Origin: Atrina japonica
Lineage: Eukaryota; Mollusca; Bivalvia; Pterioida; Pinnidae
Assembly: GCA_030159075.1 (NCBI GenBank)
Contig: BROG01000150.1
Location: 310,001-374,000 of the forward strand
Length of the DNA stretch: 64,000 bases
Reading direction: 5' to 3'
This document shows positions 11,020 to 23,763 of the stretch, in pieces; positions within the stretch are counted from its first letter, which is position 1; each line of letters starts with the position of its first letter. The position numbers and the translations under genes were made by a program. Below the pieces are notes generated by a model. That model did not search any database, was not told the origin of the DNA, and saw only the letters and a program-made list of their open reading frames with translations.

Positions 11020-11249
11020 TTTTGTTTTCCTTATTTTATTTTTGAAAACTTCACAAATTTGAAGAGAATAATGAATCCACGTACTTGTAAATGTGAATCT
11101 GAAATGGGACAATAGGAGAAACGTATTCTTATGATGGTATCAGTAAAACTTTTGGTTTCGATTCCGTCACCGTAATACGAAGACAAAAAATGTTGATACT
11201 GAACATGACCACAATGAGGGTTCATGAAATTGATACGTCTGCCGTGGCA

Positions 11250-11250
<1 letters not shown>

Positions 11251-11280
<30 letters not shown>
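11251..11280. repeat. G homopolymer, about 30 bp
   Basis: An unbroken run of about 30 G (C on the other strand). Such tracts are G-quadruplex-prone and often mis-sized in assemblies. Confidence 0.95.
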
Positions 11281-11332
11281 CTCGGTGATTAGAACAACCG
11301 GGTAGATTTTTTAAAATTGTGATTTGATCTTG

Positions 11333-11540
11333 ATTACAGTGTAACGCCAAACTCGACAATTTTTCTGTTATATGGTAGCGGCCAGGATCGATTACTTCAA
11401 CTTTTTATACCGCAAGCATTTTGGTGAAGGAACAATCAGTACTCTCACCAAAGTCCAAAATTTGACTCGGTACCAGAATTTGCACCCGGGACATCCTGTT
11501 TACCTCCTGTTTGCTCTGCACCCTGAGACCAAAGAGATCA
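11333..11540 (-). mobile_element. Decayed SINE, family B fragment
   Basis: The segment GTAACGCCAAACTCGACAAT then CTGTTATATGGTAGCGGCCA matches the tail block of the family B copies at 14058 and 50631. The rest has diverged. Confidence 0.5.
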
Positions 11541-11877
11541 GCTTCTGACGACATGGAAAGAACACGTGAAAAAAATTTGTTTGGCTTCCAGTGTGATTGA
11601 TAGGGTATTTAGTTTGAATTGTTGATTTACGATTATTTGTTTTTGTAGAAAAAATTCTACTGACGAAATTTATCTTATCAGTTTCCTTTTAAAGCTTTAC
11701 TGGTCGAGGATCATTAGCCGGCTAGGATTCGTAGAAAATACAGAAAGGTCTCGATTGCCATTTTATATGGTCCGACCCGATCAAAGTAGGTGAATACTCA
11801 TGCTCGACTACCGACTATGGTGTGATTTCGCCGGTCTTTAGTATGTACCACGACAATATTTTTTCCCTTGTTTGAGA

Positions 11878-11912
<35 letters not shown>

Positions 11913-12572
11913 GTCCAACAGCTGATGATTTTTCTAAAAAAATCTCACAAAATTGTGCTCTGTCAGCGATATAGCCGAAAATATGTAATAGTCGGTATTG
12001 GTCCTTGATCAGTATACATATTTTTTATAAAGTTTCTCCGAGAAAAAGGTCAGTAGGGATTTACCTGAAATCGAACCCTGAATCGGTCACGAAACGTAAC
12101 GTTCACAAAGATATCGATTTCTCATTAATCACGTGATTTCAGTTGCACACCATAACTCATCTCATCTGGTCTTCTTTCTATCATTTTCTGTGCAAATATG
12201 GGGTTCTTAGAGGACATTTTGGCCCCCAAAGTCCCGCTACAAATAATGTTGCATTGATAGTTCTGTCATACATTACTAAGAAAAAGGATGGGATGGACTG
12301 AGACAAATATTAACGGCCATCTCGAGGAATTCGAACCCACCACAAAAGTAATTATAGTAACAATTTGTTCGTCAGTCAACTAACTGACTTGGATCTGAAT
12401 ATTTCTTTTCTGCTTTTTTGGTATAATTGATAATTTATTTTTATTTATATTCACGCAAAATAAAAAGAAAATCGACCCCATTCATTATCCGAATTATAAA
12501 AAAAATATAGAGATATACGTACATGTATCTCATATCATGGTACCATTTTGTAAAGTTAACTGATATGAGAGA

Positions 12573-12603
<31 letters not shown>

Positions 12604-13370
12604 GATAACGACTCTATAACTTTTGAATGATTTTGAGTTTTATGATTTCCCAGTTTAAACATTTAAATCGTATACGAATATATATCTATTATATAGGTAA
12701 ATTTGTGACTTTGGACTCTTTCCAAGTAACTGACAAATGATCATATACATTTATCTTTCAAAGTGCAGCAGATGTTTTTCGCTGAACAAAGACATTAGCA
12801 TTAATACACACCATCATGATTTGATTGTGTACCAGCCTAAAAATGGTGTCTATTCATATAACGAGTTGTTTACTTATTTTGTAAGAATGCCGCATGGATC
12901 TTGTAAGTGAAACATCTGCTGTTGCCGATTTGAATTTCCCTCCGTTAGTCTGTAAACTCGTCTCTGATTGGCTGAGTGTGACTTCAAGCTTTTGTCATCT
13001 GCCGTGTTCTGAATTCCAATACACATACTGCATTCAATTAAATGAATCGAAGAAAGGAGAAAATCGGGTCAATGAGAGATAACAGGTGGTGTTTAAGTCC
13101 CGAAAATAAAGTCATCTTAATAATGTAAATCAATTTTACCTTACAAGTGCGAAATAAAGATGAACCATCGATAAGTGAGTTTATATACAACGCCTTACTT
13201 GATGTTTAGTCTGTATTCAGGGCTATCTATGAAATTCATCTAACAATTTCAGTTTTAGCATCATTATAATTGATAAGCATTCAAAGGAGCCAGTTAGGTA
13301 TAAATATTTGAATTAAATAAAAATTTGTGTCTGTATATGATATATAAATGTTGATAATAGAATTTATTAC
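11541..13370. other. Intergenic with simple repeats
   Basis: Contains an A homopolymer at 11879-11910 and a (GA)n tract at 12567-12602. The open frame at 12894-13082 has no recognisable similarity. No gene called. Confidence 0.5.
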
Positions 13371-13372
13371 TG

Positions 13373-13376
<4 letters not shown>

Positions 13377-13455
<79 letters not shown>
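13377..13455. repeat. (AT)n microsatellite
   Basis: About 75 bp of AT dinucleotide with one break. Confidence 0.97.
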
Positions 13456-13639
13456 GTGTTACGACTGCCGGCGGGGGGGTTCAGATCCGGGTAGACTTTT
13501 ATCATTCTGTGATTCAGGAAGATAAAACTGTCACACAAATTATTTCAATTCATAGAAGTAAATTTAATCATCTACAACCTGTAACAAGCAATATTTCAGA
13601 ACTTTATTATATGTATTTGACTGGTTGCTTTGATTCTAG

Positions 13640-13715
13640 ATCTAGGGCTAAGGGCGCTCGCAAAGCAAGTTGCATTGTAAGTCCGGGTTCGATACCCGCT
13701 CCGGGTGGTACATGT
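13640..13715 (+). repeat. tRNA-like fragment (B-box)
   Basis: Contains AAGTCCGGGTTCGATACCCG, a near-perfect T-arm with B-box, preceded by a weakly D-arm-like stretch. There is no convincing acceptor stem or anticodon arm, so it is more likely a SINE or tRNA relic than a gene. Confidence 0.35.
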
Positions 13716-14057
13716 GATTTGATATTAATTTAACCAGATAGTTGCTACAGATAAGTCAAGTGCTAAAAAAGTAAAAAGTAAATGTTATGGATCTCAGTTT
13801 AGATGAGAATTTAAACCGTTGCCCCGGATTATCATTGAGTTTGTCAGTTTTACACGCTTAAGAACCCCAACGATTTGACATGTGTCTAAGGCACATAGTA
13901 TCACAATTTATAGATGTACATTTCTTTATTTAAAAGCGTTCTTTTAATTAAAATCATATTTATTGTTTTCTTTTCTGTTCATTAAATATTTATATTCACG
14001 GATAAATTTGAAAATACTTTTTCTACTTTTTTTTTTTGGGGGGGGGGCGTTATTTGG

Positions 14058-14318
14058 ATAGTGTTTTACGCCACACTCAACGATTTTTCAGTTATATGCA
14101 TGGTGGCGGCCAGTTTTTATTGTTGAAGGGGGTCTAGGGAACCAGGTTACAATGCGACCTGGAAGAGACCACCAGACTTCCGCAAGTAAAGTGGCAAACT
14201 TTCTCACAAAAATCAGCTTAGGTTCCAGTCGGGCTCGAATGTGCGCTGACCGGAAGTACTAGTGATAGAGTTCAAGGTTGAAAGCGCGATGTCCTAACCA
14301 CTCGACCACGGGGACCCC
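14058..14318 (-). mobile_element. tRNA-derived SINE, family B, near full length
   Basis: Read on the minus strand it starts with a tRNA-like head (GGGGTCCCCGTGGTCGAGTG). It continues through the shared central blocks and ends in the tail phrase GAGTGTGGCGTAAAACAC. It is one of the two best copies of this family, with 50631-50882. Confidence 0.8.
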
Positions 14319-14850
14319 TATGAGGGGTTAAAAAGAGCTATCATGATTCCCTAAAAGACGCCTCGTCGGTTTCTTATGTAAACGATATAAAATTAAACTG
14401 CTGTTTGAATCTTGAATTGATAAAATTTGAACATTCTAATTGTAATAGCACGCACACGCGCGCACATACGCACGCACGCACACACACACAGAGGAATAAT
14501 TAAAGAAAATTGATTGAATTTTAAGATTTAGAGAATACATTTAAAGCTTATCAATATGAATATCTAATGCAAGTGCAAATGTGGTTAGAGATGCGGTTGT
14601 ATTAGATAGATGAATTATACATAATATATACAGAACAAGCAAAACAGAGCAAAACAAATATCAATTGCTGTAAATAGTACTTTGAATATACTAATTATGA
14701 ATATCAAATAATAAAAAAATCAAGAGAAAAAAATGAACAAATAATCATTCACCATTCAATAAATAGATAAAAGAATCGAATATTTGAATTAATAAACGAA
14801 TAAATAAATGATTAAATAGATGTTGATTGCGAATGCATTTCTATGTTATG

Positions 14851-14902
14851 TGTCATGTTGTAAATTTTGAATTTACTGGGTGGATGTAAATGTCATGTTG
14901 TA

Positions 14903-14940
<38 letters not shown>

Positions 14941-14951
14941 ACAACATGACA
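14851..14951. mobile_element. Near-perfect hairpin with arm-derived loop
   Basis: Arms 14851-14891 and 14911-14951 are inverted copies of 41 bp with a single mismatch. The 19 bp loop (GTCATGTTGTAAATTTTGT) repeats the beginning of the left arm. Part of the arm (GTAAATTTTGAATTTACTGG) also occurs at 7026-7045. Confidence 0.8.
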
Positions 14952-14954
14952 TAT

Positions 14955-16713
14955 GCATCACATTGGGTCCCTTGAATAACGGAATAAAAGTTTTGTTATG
15001 TTTGTGGCTTTTTTTAATTTTTTTATTTGACTGTTTTAATGTGTATTTAAATCATTTTATATTTGTAATTGATGTCCCGCCATGATTAAAGAAAATAAGA
15101 CAAGACGAGCACGTATATGGTCCTAATATTGACCATCCCCGGGGATAGTGTTAGCATATTTTGCCACCAGCTGTAATATAGCATATATTTGGAACAAATT
15201 TGCGTGTGAAAAATAAATAAAATTTCGTGCATTTCACGCGTGTAAGCTGAATAAAACGTTATCAATCAAAATTAAGCGGTGTGTTGGTATGTAAACCTTT
15301 AACACGTGTTAAAGCTACAGATATATTGCTTGTGAAACTGACATGACGCACTAGGAAATTGACACGGCGCGTGCTCTCTGTTTTTCATTGACATCAAATT
15401 TTGTTTGAAAATTTTCAAATGTCTTACAGATGTTTATCGTTGTGAATATCGTGAGAAGTTGGTTACACGTCAATTTACATCGAAAAAGACAATCTGTAAA
15501 ACTGACAAACAAAGGGATATTAAAGCCATACCGCTAAATCTTGATACAGTTTCAGTGACTGCTGCTGTAACTTGAACGCCAAAATTTACGAGGCAAGGGG
15601 GGCTAATCTTGTATGATGGACAGGCGTTGGTTTTGGCGCTATCTTGTCTTCAGTACTAAAAAAATTTAGTGCCAACGCCATTAGTGAAATAATATTCCGA
15701 TTAAAAAGCGTATTATATTTATGATTGTCAGTTTACAAGATGTGTCCAGAAAATAATAGTATACTACACACCCGAAAACGAAACCATTGTTCAGTAAAAA
15801 TGACAAATATTATCCGAATGTTGACAGTCATCTACCTCATCTTATATTTATCCGGTTTAAAGCAATATACCAAGGTTTGGTAAAATATGAGGTAAGAAAT
15901 TCGAGTGGTTTGCCATGAACATTTAATTTTCAATTTTCTTCATTCACATAAAATTGGGATCACGCGGTTATGATTTTCTGGTAAATAAATAAATATGTTG
16001 AGTAAAGTTAATAGCTATACTTCAAATTGGAGTATGCACTCAAATATTTCGTCTAAAATTGTACATTTATCATTATTTCCAAATGCAAGCCATCAATATA
16101 CAAACATGTATCCTCCAGAAGTAGCATCAAATTTTGCATATTTTACCGTTAAAATAAAAAAAAAGTTAGTTGAGCTTGTGTACCAAATAAATTTGGTGAC
16201 TTCGGCTAGGAATTAAAAAAAAAAAAAAAAAAAAAAAAGTATCTGGGTTCACTTCATACCAATGCCAAACATTTTTGAGTGGCCATTGATTTACCTAAAT
16301 ATACCCAATAAGGTGAAAAAGTTTAACCGAGATGTTTCTCAGTCAGAATTCGAACAAGGACTTTTCGCTTGCTAAAACAATCATTGACCAGTAACTCCAA
16401 ATCATTAGTAAGACTCACACTTTTCAGTCACTCCATAGCTACATTTCGCCCCTATAAATCCACCCCAGCTAATTACGTTTCAAATCAACCAACAAATGAA
16501 CACAGAGGTAATAAAACCGCAAACAAATATTTTTTTTTATCCCAAATATAGTATACTGTATAATGGTCAGTTGATATATCTATAATTATGTACCATGACG
16601 GCTTTTTAAGGCCGAAATTCTACCATGTTTTTAAGTTTCTTTTTTCTTTTTCTTTAATTTAACTGCAGAATTTTGACCAAGTTCTTTTTTATTTTTGCAA
16701 ACATAATAAATCA

Positions 16714-16715
<2 letters not shown>
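14955..16715. other. Intergenic, nothing recognised
   Basis: AT-rich, with an A-homopolymer at 16212-16239. Open frames at 15995-16216 and 16369-16551 look like background. Confidence 0.5.

Positions 16716-16717
<2 letters not shown>

Positions 16718-16787
<70 letters not shown>
16718..16787. repeat. (AT)n microsatellite
   Basis: About 70 bp of AT dinucleotide, abutting a MITE-like element. Confidence 0.97.
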
Positions 16788-16790
<3 letters not shown>

Positions 16791-16797
16791 AAACGAA

Positions 16798-17153
16798 GAA
16801 AGGGGCCTAGCTGTGGTTTTTTTTTTGTTCAAAAAGGTTTTTCCCTTTTTTCTGGAATTGATAAAAAGTAACAAATAAAATTCTTTAATTCTTATATATT
16901 TTATAAAAATTGCTTGTGAAACATAGGTTTGACACTTTTTCAATTGCAATTAATTAACTCAACCTTACTATTTGTATAATTATAAATACCACACTAGACC
17001 TGATCGTATTTTCACAAAATATATTGGAATATGATATTTTGTATGCCTGTGTATAACTCTTACTTGTTGATGTACATCAAGTACAGGTAGTGAAAGTAGA
17101 AAAAAAATCGAAATAAATTCTTTTGGTAAACACGGAAAAAATGCCCCTTTAAG
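16798..17153 (-). mobile_element. MITE-like element, copy 2 (minus)
   Basis: Ends are AAAGGGGCCTAGCTGTGGTT at 16801 and AAAATGCCCCTTTAA at 17138-17153. The interior is the reverse complement of the 7273 and 20201 copies. Both termini are present. Confidence 0.78.
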
Positions 17154-17154
17154 T

Positions 17155-17857
17155 GAAGTCCGGTTTCTATTACGAATTCTAGAAACATGTCATAATTTCT
17201 GCTGGAATCTAAATCTGCCGGAATCTGGCACTGACGGAATTCACCACTTTTCGGTTACAAAGGTACACTTTAATTACGTTTGACATTGACAGTTTTTAAC
17301 AATTTATGGATTGATAGTTTGATATAGTGATTCAGTTATTTCGAGTTTAGAATAATAATTCTACCTCTCTCATCTATTATTCTCCATGACACGTTATGGC
17401 ACGCGTTTGTTTTATGTTTTTCCTTGGATACACAAAATAACCTGCGGCTAGCATCCTATTTCATTGAAATCTGTGGCGTATGTTTAACTCCGTGACAGGG
17501 ACCGGTATAATATAACCGCGCACGTGAACCGTGTCACCGGATGGCACTGAAATGACATTCCGATACGCCGCATCGATTTTTTTCTTTTTTAAACTCAGGC
17601 TTGTTAAAGGTAATGGTCGAGGGGCGTACTATTAAACAGATTTATTCATTTCTGCCAGCCGTCTGCACTTCACATGACGTGAGTGGGAGTTCTTGTCAAC
17701 TTTGACTTGAAAAATCATTTATTTACATTATTACTATTATTTTTTTTTCACTTAGTTCAGTTGTCATACGATGATGGGGTGTACGATTTAGAGGTGGATC
17801 CAGAACCATTACTGAGAGAAACTACCGCACTTCTCGCCTCATTCATTTATAAGAATC
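17155..17857. other. Intergenic, nothing recognised
   Basis: No coding signal is trusted. The frame at 17683-17889 runs into the next repeat element. Confidence 0.45.
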
Positions 17858-18711
17858 CCGGTGTTGTACCATGGACTTCCCCCGCATAGTTTTTCCCCCG
17901 GATAAACGGGCCTGGGTTAGACTTACCCCCATGAGGAGAAAAAGTGACCCAGCATATTATTTCCCCCAAAATACATAGTCAGTACAGAGTTTCCCCCAGG
18001 GCGTAAAAAACCTCCCTGAGATAGAATTTCCCCCTCTTGTTTCCGGAATTCAAAAAAGAAAATATATGTGCTTTTAAAAATTAATTGGCATAACGCAGTT
18101 TATAGATATGAGAATGTCATGATATTAGTGAACGTTTGAAAATGTAAAATATTTATTTTTGTAGACCTTGAAGTTTTGAGGTATGCACGCTGCACCAACA
18201 GACTTTAAATTTGGTTATTAATGATTGATATCAATTGATATAAAGTATTTTGGTTATAAGCCGACTAAAATAATGGAGTAATGTTATCAGATATATATTG
18301 GTACAATGATCATGAATAGGAGTACAATAATGATTTTAATATTCTTGTTTATTTATTGTTCAAGCAAATGGAACATTAGCAAGTTGGAAATGTTTTCAAA
18401 AATATTTGCTTATTCGCAGCTTACTGTATCAATGAAATAAATCAACAAATATTTCAGTATTTATAATGAATTTTAATGCAATATTTCAGGATTTGAATTA
18501 TTCAATTTTTTTTAACCAAAAAATAAAGTTGATTTGTTAGTCTTTGACTTATATGGATTGAAAAAACTTGAAACGGATAGATAGCTAAGATAGCAGGTTG
18601 ATTCTTCCCCTTCTTCTATGCTGGGTCCATTTTTCCAAGGGAAAGTTGGGCCCGGTCCCGTTTTTCGGGGGAGGGGGGCTATATCCGGGTTTTTTCTTGC
18701 TACAACACCGG
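17858..18711. mobile_element. Non-autonomous DNA element with CCGGTGTTGTA termini
   Basis: Perfect 11 bp terminal inverted repeats, CCGGTGTTGTA at 17858 and TACAACACCGG at 18701. C-tract-rich subterminal regions (CCCCCGGATAAACGGGCC on the left, its inverted relative on the right) resemble each other. The right half (18300-18711) recurs in opposite orientation at 61793-62108. No transposase frame. Confidence 0.75.
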
Positions 18712-19030
18712 CTATTGTGAAATTAGTGTTAGTTGTATCCGAGTTGTATTTCATGGAAGAAAATGCAACAAAATATTATTCCGAACTAAGATGAATAATT
18801 TGATTCAACCTAAATCGTCCATGGATCTAAAGTAATATCCGTCGACGTTTTAAAATGTACAATCAGTTTCATTCTTGCAATTTAAAATGTTAACACGAAA
18901 ATATCCGTGATTTACCATGTTTACAAACAGTGCAGACGACTTGTTAGGGATATAAAGTGTTCTGGATCAGCAGTTCCGGATAGAATTTTGCAGTACTGGT
19001 AAAAAACGAGATCAGTCTTTTTCATGTGCG

Positions 19031-19755
19031 AGAAAATAAGGTACGTCTGACGGTAAGTGAGGTACGTATGACGGTAAATGAGGTACGTGTTAGGGTAAAT
19101 GAGAAATGTGCTACAGTAAATAAGGTACGTGTTACAGTTAATGAGGAATATGCTACGGTAAATGGGGCAGGAACGTGTTACGGTAAATGAGGAACGTGTT
19201 ACGTCAGAGTTACTGTAAATGAGAAACGTGTTACGGTAAATGAGGAACGTGTTACGGTAAATGAAAAACGTCAGAGTGACTGTAAATGAGGGACGTCAGA
19301 GTGACGGTAAATGAGGAACGTGTTACCGTAAATGAGTGACGTCAGAGTGACGGCAAATGAGGAGCGTATTACGGTAAATGAGAAACGTAAGAGTGACGGT
19401 AAATGAGGAACGTGTTACCCTAAATGGGTGACGTCAGAGTGACGGTAAATGAGGAGCGTGTTACCGTAAATGAGAAACGTCAGAGTGACGGTAAATGAGA
19501 AACATCAGAGTGACGGTAAACGAGGAACGTGTTACGGTAAATGAGGAGCGTGTTACGGTAAATGAGTAACGTCAGCGTGATGGTAAATGAGGAGCGTGTT
19601 ACGGTAAATGAGTGACGTCAGAGTGACGGTAAATGGGGAGCGTGTTACGGTAAATGAGTGACGTTACGTGACGGTAAAATGAGGAACGTATTACAGGAAA
19701 GGAAATACATGTACGTGTGACGATTAGTAAGGTACGTATTACGGTAAACGAGGAA
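19031..19755 (+). repeat. Minisatellite with ACGGTAAATGAG unit and CRE octamers
   Basis: About 35-40 units of GACGGTAAATGAGGAACGT with two alternating linkers, GTT and CAGAGT. Where the linker meets the unit it creates perfect TGACGTCA octamers at 19337-19344, 19429-19436 and 19613-19620, plus many half-sites. No open frame runs through it. Confidence 0.9.
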
Positions 19756-20200
19756 CTTTAAAGAACTCTTTTTGCACCAACGTGTCCGCTATAGCTCAAA
19801 TCAAAATGTGCCGCAATTCACCTTTATTGCTTGCGAAGTTCCCATATACGTGTGGTTAAAAGTAAAATTCTGGCGGATTGTAAAACAAAAGTAAGTCAAA
19901 CAAAGAGAAATAAAACCAACAAAGCGATGTATATTTGATAACCTATAGGAAAGCTTTGCGATAAAATTTCTAAATTTCGGAGAATCGCGATCAGACATCG
20001 CGTTGGTATTGACAGGTTTCCTAGGATTATCACCATAAATCAAAATGATTATGATAATGATATACCGACTTGAAGGACAGTGCGCAGTGAATTATGACAT
20101 TAAAATTTGCCTCTGTAATCCTGTGTCAATATTTGTCTTGGAAAGTATAGAACATGCAGGCAAGTTTAAATAGTAAATTCCTAGTCTTTATTTAAAGGGG

Positions 20201-20590
20201 TATTAACTGTGTGTACCCCCCAAAAATTATTTCATTTTTTTCACTTTTAGTACTTGTATTTGTTGTACAATGAGAAATAAGAGCTACACACTGCCATAAA
20301 CATCTTATACGTGGATTCCTATACATTTTTTGAAAATAAGGTCAGGTCCAATTTGGTATTCATATACAAATAGTAAGGTGGAGTTAATCAATTACAATTA
20401 AAAAAGTGCCAAAGATGAGTTTCTCAAGCAATTTTCACAAAATATATATGGGAATTTAAGAATGTTTATGGCTGTTTATATCTCTTCTTTGTTGTTGTAT
20501 ATCAATCTAAGTATAAAAAAAAGGATTGTTTTTTACTGAACCCCCCCCCCCCAAATGAATAAAAAAACCCACAGCTAAAGCCCATTTTAG
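20201..20590 (+). mobile_element. MITE-like element, copy 3
   Basis: TTTAAAGGGGTATTAACTGT at the left and ACAGCTAAAGCCCATTTTAG at the right. The interior matches copies 1 and 6, including the GTGCCAAA..TGAG..TTCTCAAG block. A C-homopolymer lies at 20541-20552. Confidence 0.82.
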
Positions 20591-20601
20591 GAGCGCCGCC
20601 T

Positions 20602-20602
<1 letters not shown>

Positions 20603-20675
<73 letters not shown>

Positions 20676-20685
20676 TATATATATA
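20603..20685. repeat. (AT)n microsatellite
   Basis: About 80 bp of AT dinucleotide directly after MITE copy 3. Confidence 0.97.
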
Positions 20686-20689
20686 ATTT

Positions 20690-21480
20690 CTGTGTGTAAC
20701 TGTGTAACACTGTATGATTGCTTATTTCTCTAGAAGAATTTGTTTTATTTTCTAAAACTCTCAACATTCGTTTTATTACGACTTCACATATATATTTACC
20801 GCGGATCACTTAGCATGGGATAAGTAAAAAGCTCCACGGTTATAATTAGTCTTCTCAAATATCCAGCTATTCTGAAGATAAATAAATACAGACCGCCAAG
20901 GAGAGGATTGAATTAATTCTTTTTCACAATATCTTGATGCGATTGTGGTGAGTGGATCTAGACGTTTGATTCAGCTGACAAATGAAAACCAATACCTTCT
21001 TTATACATGTGAAGATTTTGTACTCATATTTATATATCAGATTAATTATTATATATCCCTCATTAGGAGCCCCTCGCGCGCCACCTGTCCGATGTGTATT
21101 TATTGTCTGTTCTTAAAATAAACCTGTGTGGGAATTTGGTTTAGTTAAACGTCTCAGGTAAAGTCCAGGTGAGCTCATGTGTGACGCGTGCCACTTGTCA
21201 AGGTGTATCTTATTTTTATCATTGTCAATGTAACGACATGTGACAGGAATGCATTTAAAGTATGAAGTACGAATATAAATGATTAAATTTAACGGAATCT
21301 GTGCTGAGACATTCGACAGATTGATAGAAATTTGCATATCGAAATTTATTTACCCTGGATGACACGTTTAGTAGAATCTGTTCGAGTTAATTATCTTTAA
21401 AATATTCAACGAGGAAAGATTCATTATCAGTTACCTTCAGATCATAATCAAGAACTATATTTCATAACAGTTTCACAAGC
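20690..21480. other. Intergenic, nothing recognised
   Basis: Mixed-composition sequence without a coding frame, RNA or repeat family I can support. Confidence 0.45.
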
Positions 21481-21499
21481 GCCGAAAACATCCGTGAAA

Positions 21500-22060
21500 T
21501 ATCTGGACCTTCAGACGGACATAAACTGGACATGTCTGACGGATTGCTTATGAAATTGTTGGTTCTTGTCGTTTGTGTAAGATTGTATACGAAAGTCGGG
21601 CGAGTGATGTCTTCAGTGCTCATGACGGATGGACCTTCCGTTTGGGAAACTCTAGGACGGTTGAATCTTCAGTGTAGTAGTCATTTGGACGGGTTGACCG
21701 TCAGACTGGTAGACCTTTGGACGGGTTGACCGTCAGACTGGTAGACCTTTGGACGGGTTGACCGTCAGACTGGTAGACCTTTGAACGGGTTGACCGTCAG
21801 ACTGGTAGACCTTTGGACAGGTGGACCTTCCGTTTGGGAAACTCTAGGACGGGTGAATCTTCAGTGTAGTAGTCATTTGGACGGGTTGACCGTCAGACTG
21901 GTAGACCTTTGGACGGGTTGACCGTCAGACTGATATAGTTTTGGACGGATTGGCCTTTCGTCTTGGAAACTGTCGGACGGATGGGCCTTTAGTTTGGTAG
22001 ACCTTTGGACGGATGGGCCTTCCGTCTGGTAGACCTTCGGACGGGTGGATCTTCTCCCGT
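21500..22060 (+). repeat. 32 bp minisatellite with higher-order structure
   Basis: The unit GGGTTGACCGTCAGACTGG plus TAGACCTTTGGAC repeats every 32 bp (for example 21691, 21723, 21755). A larger block beginning GGACCTTCCGTTTGGGAAAC is itself repeated about 193 bp apart (21630 and 21823), giving a two-level structure. Edges are degenerate. Confidence 0.9.
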
Positions 22061-22061
22061 G

Positions 22062-23755
22062 GGCATCATGTACTAGGTACATCAATGCACATACACACGA
22101 ATCTAGTATAAAGAAATGATTAATATTGATTTATTCTAGATCACGGGTAATGTAATCAACGACACAGTCATCACCCCAAATGTACATGGCTATCTAATTG
22201 GGAAATGTGTTTCACGATAATTCCGGAAAAAAAATGAATATTACTTAAAAGTCAAACCATTGCCCAGCCAAAGTTTGTCTTATTAATTCTGCTGTATTAG
22301 AATATTAATAATCACGAATTATATTCACTTTACTTTTAAATATCAGTCTTTTGTTGGTTTTGCTATTGAAAATAATGCATAGAAAATATGAGAGAGAGAG
22401 AGAGCGAGAGAGAGAGAGATTTAAATGTAATTTTATATAAACGACTGTGCACTGTCGTAATAGGTTTTCTTTTCCCACAAAATATATTCCTCGGTTGTCA
22501 ATATTATGATAATATAAACTGAATGCTTCCTAACAGCTAGTGCTACGAAGCGTGCGATATATAAATGTTATTTTTGTATACGATATTTATTACTATGAAG
22601 TGGTAAAGCATGGGGATAAAAAGTTACAAATCGTGAGAAAGTGTGGTGAAAATCACTGATTCGAAAAATGTTGTTATTTATCTAGAACGCGATCGTGAGA
22701 ATTCTCGTGTCGTTTTGCCATGATCCAGTTTCATTCCTCTCCTTTCCTTTTATATGTACGTACTAATATATTTATATATACCTTGTCGCTAATAAGAAAT
22801 ATTACTATTGGTTTATCAAGGGTGAGTTTTTTTGTTGAGGAGGGGTGGGTGGTATTCTTTTTCGGATACTAATGGAGGATCATTGTCTTTAGTCGATCGA
22901 AATTACAGAGGATACATAAATAATAATAATAATAAAAAAACCACGTGTGAATGTTTTCGTGTTTGACTTAACGGGCGTTTATTCAATTCTTCCCGCGGAG
23001 CCATCAACGAAATAAAAAAAAAAAGAGAGAGACAACAACAACAACAACAACAACAACAACGCAATTTTCACTTAATCATTAATTTATTTTTTCAGGATAC
23101 CGACCTAAACAAAATAACTTGTTTCTCGTTTTCTGAAATCCCAAAGTTTATTGTATTTAATTACCCAAATGAAGTGACTGGTATTGGCGCATATTGGATC
23201 CTTCCGGAATCGACTGCACCAGTAATATCTTAGAAACTCTGTGTGTTCACTTTTATACAAAAATAGAAAACGCGAACCAAGTTGTCACCTGTTGGAAAAC
23301 CATAGAGAGAAAGCATGATGTCAGTATTGACTTATGTGTCCAAATTACCGAGAGCGATGGAGGGAATCATTTTTAATTCAATATCTCCACAAAATACCGT
23401 CAGCAACAATTATAGGAAGTGGTTATATTTAAATAGATGTTTTCTTTATGATTAATGATCCATTCTAACGTACAGATCTTCTTCCGGCGATTTACGTTCT
23501 GGAATAATTACGCCGTTTTCAAATTGACATAACTAGATTCCGTAATTAACGGTAAACACACAGTTGTGGTCATCTATTTCAATGTTTTATACTTTGTTGG
23601 GAAAACCACGTGTCAATCAGACTGCAATGCAGACTATGATAGCAAAGAAGTAAATGTTTGAACGGCCGATAGATATGTGTGCGCAGGCCGGAAGTTGACA
23701 TTTGATAACATTTTAATTTGATCATTAAAAAGCCAGAATATGAACTCATTAGCAA
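22062..23755. other. Intergenic with simple repeats
   Basis: Holds (GA)n at 22390-22419 and (CAA)n at 23035-23060. The 60-codon frame at 23194-23376 has no recognisable family. Confidence 0.45.
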
Positions 23756-23763
23756 AACATATT

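Noticed and set aside
10861..11112. Minus-strand frame containing GHPGSNRGPLDLQSNALLLS
   Set aside because: Antisense of the tRNA-Cys gene.
13640..13715. Possible functional tRNA gene
   Set aside because: The B-box and T-arm are good, but no acceptor stem or anticodon arm can be folded.
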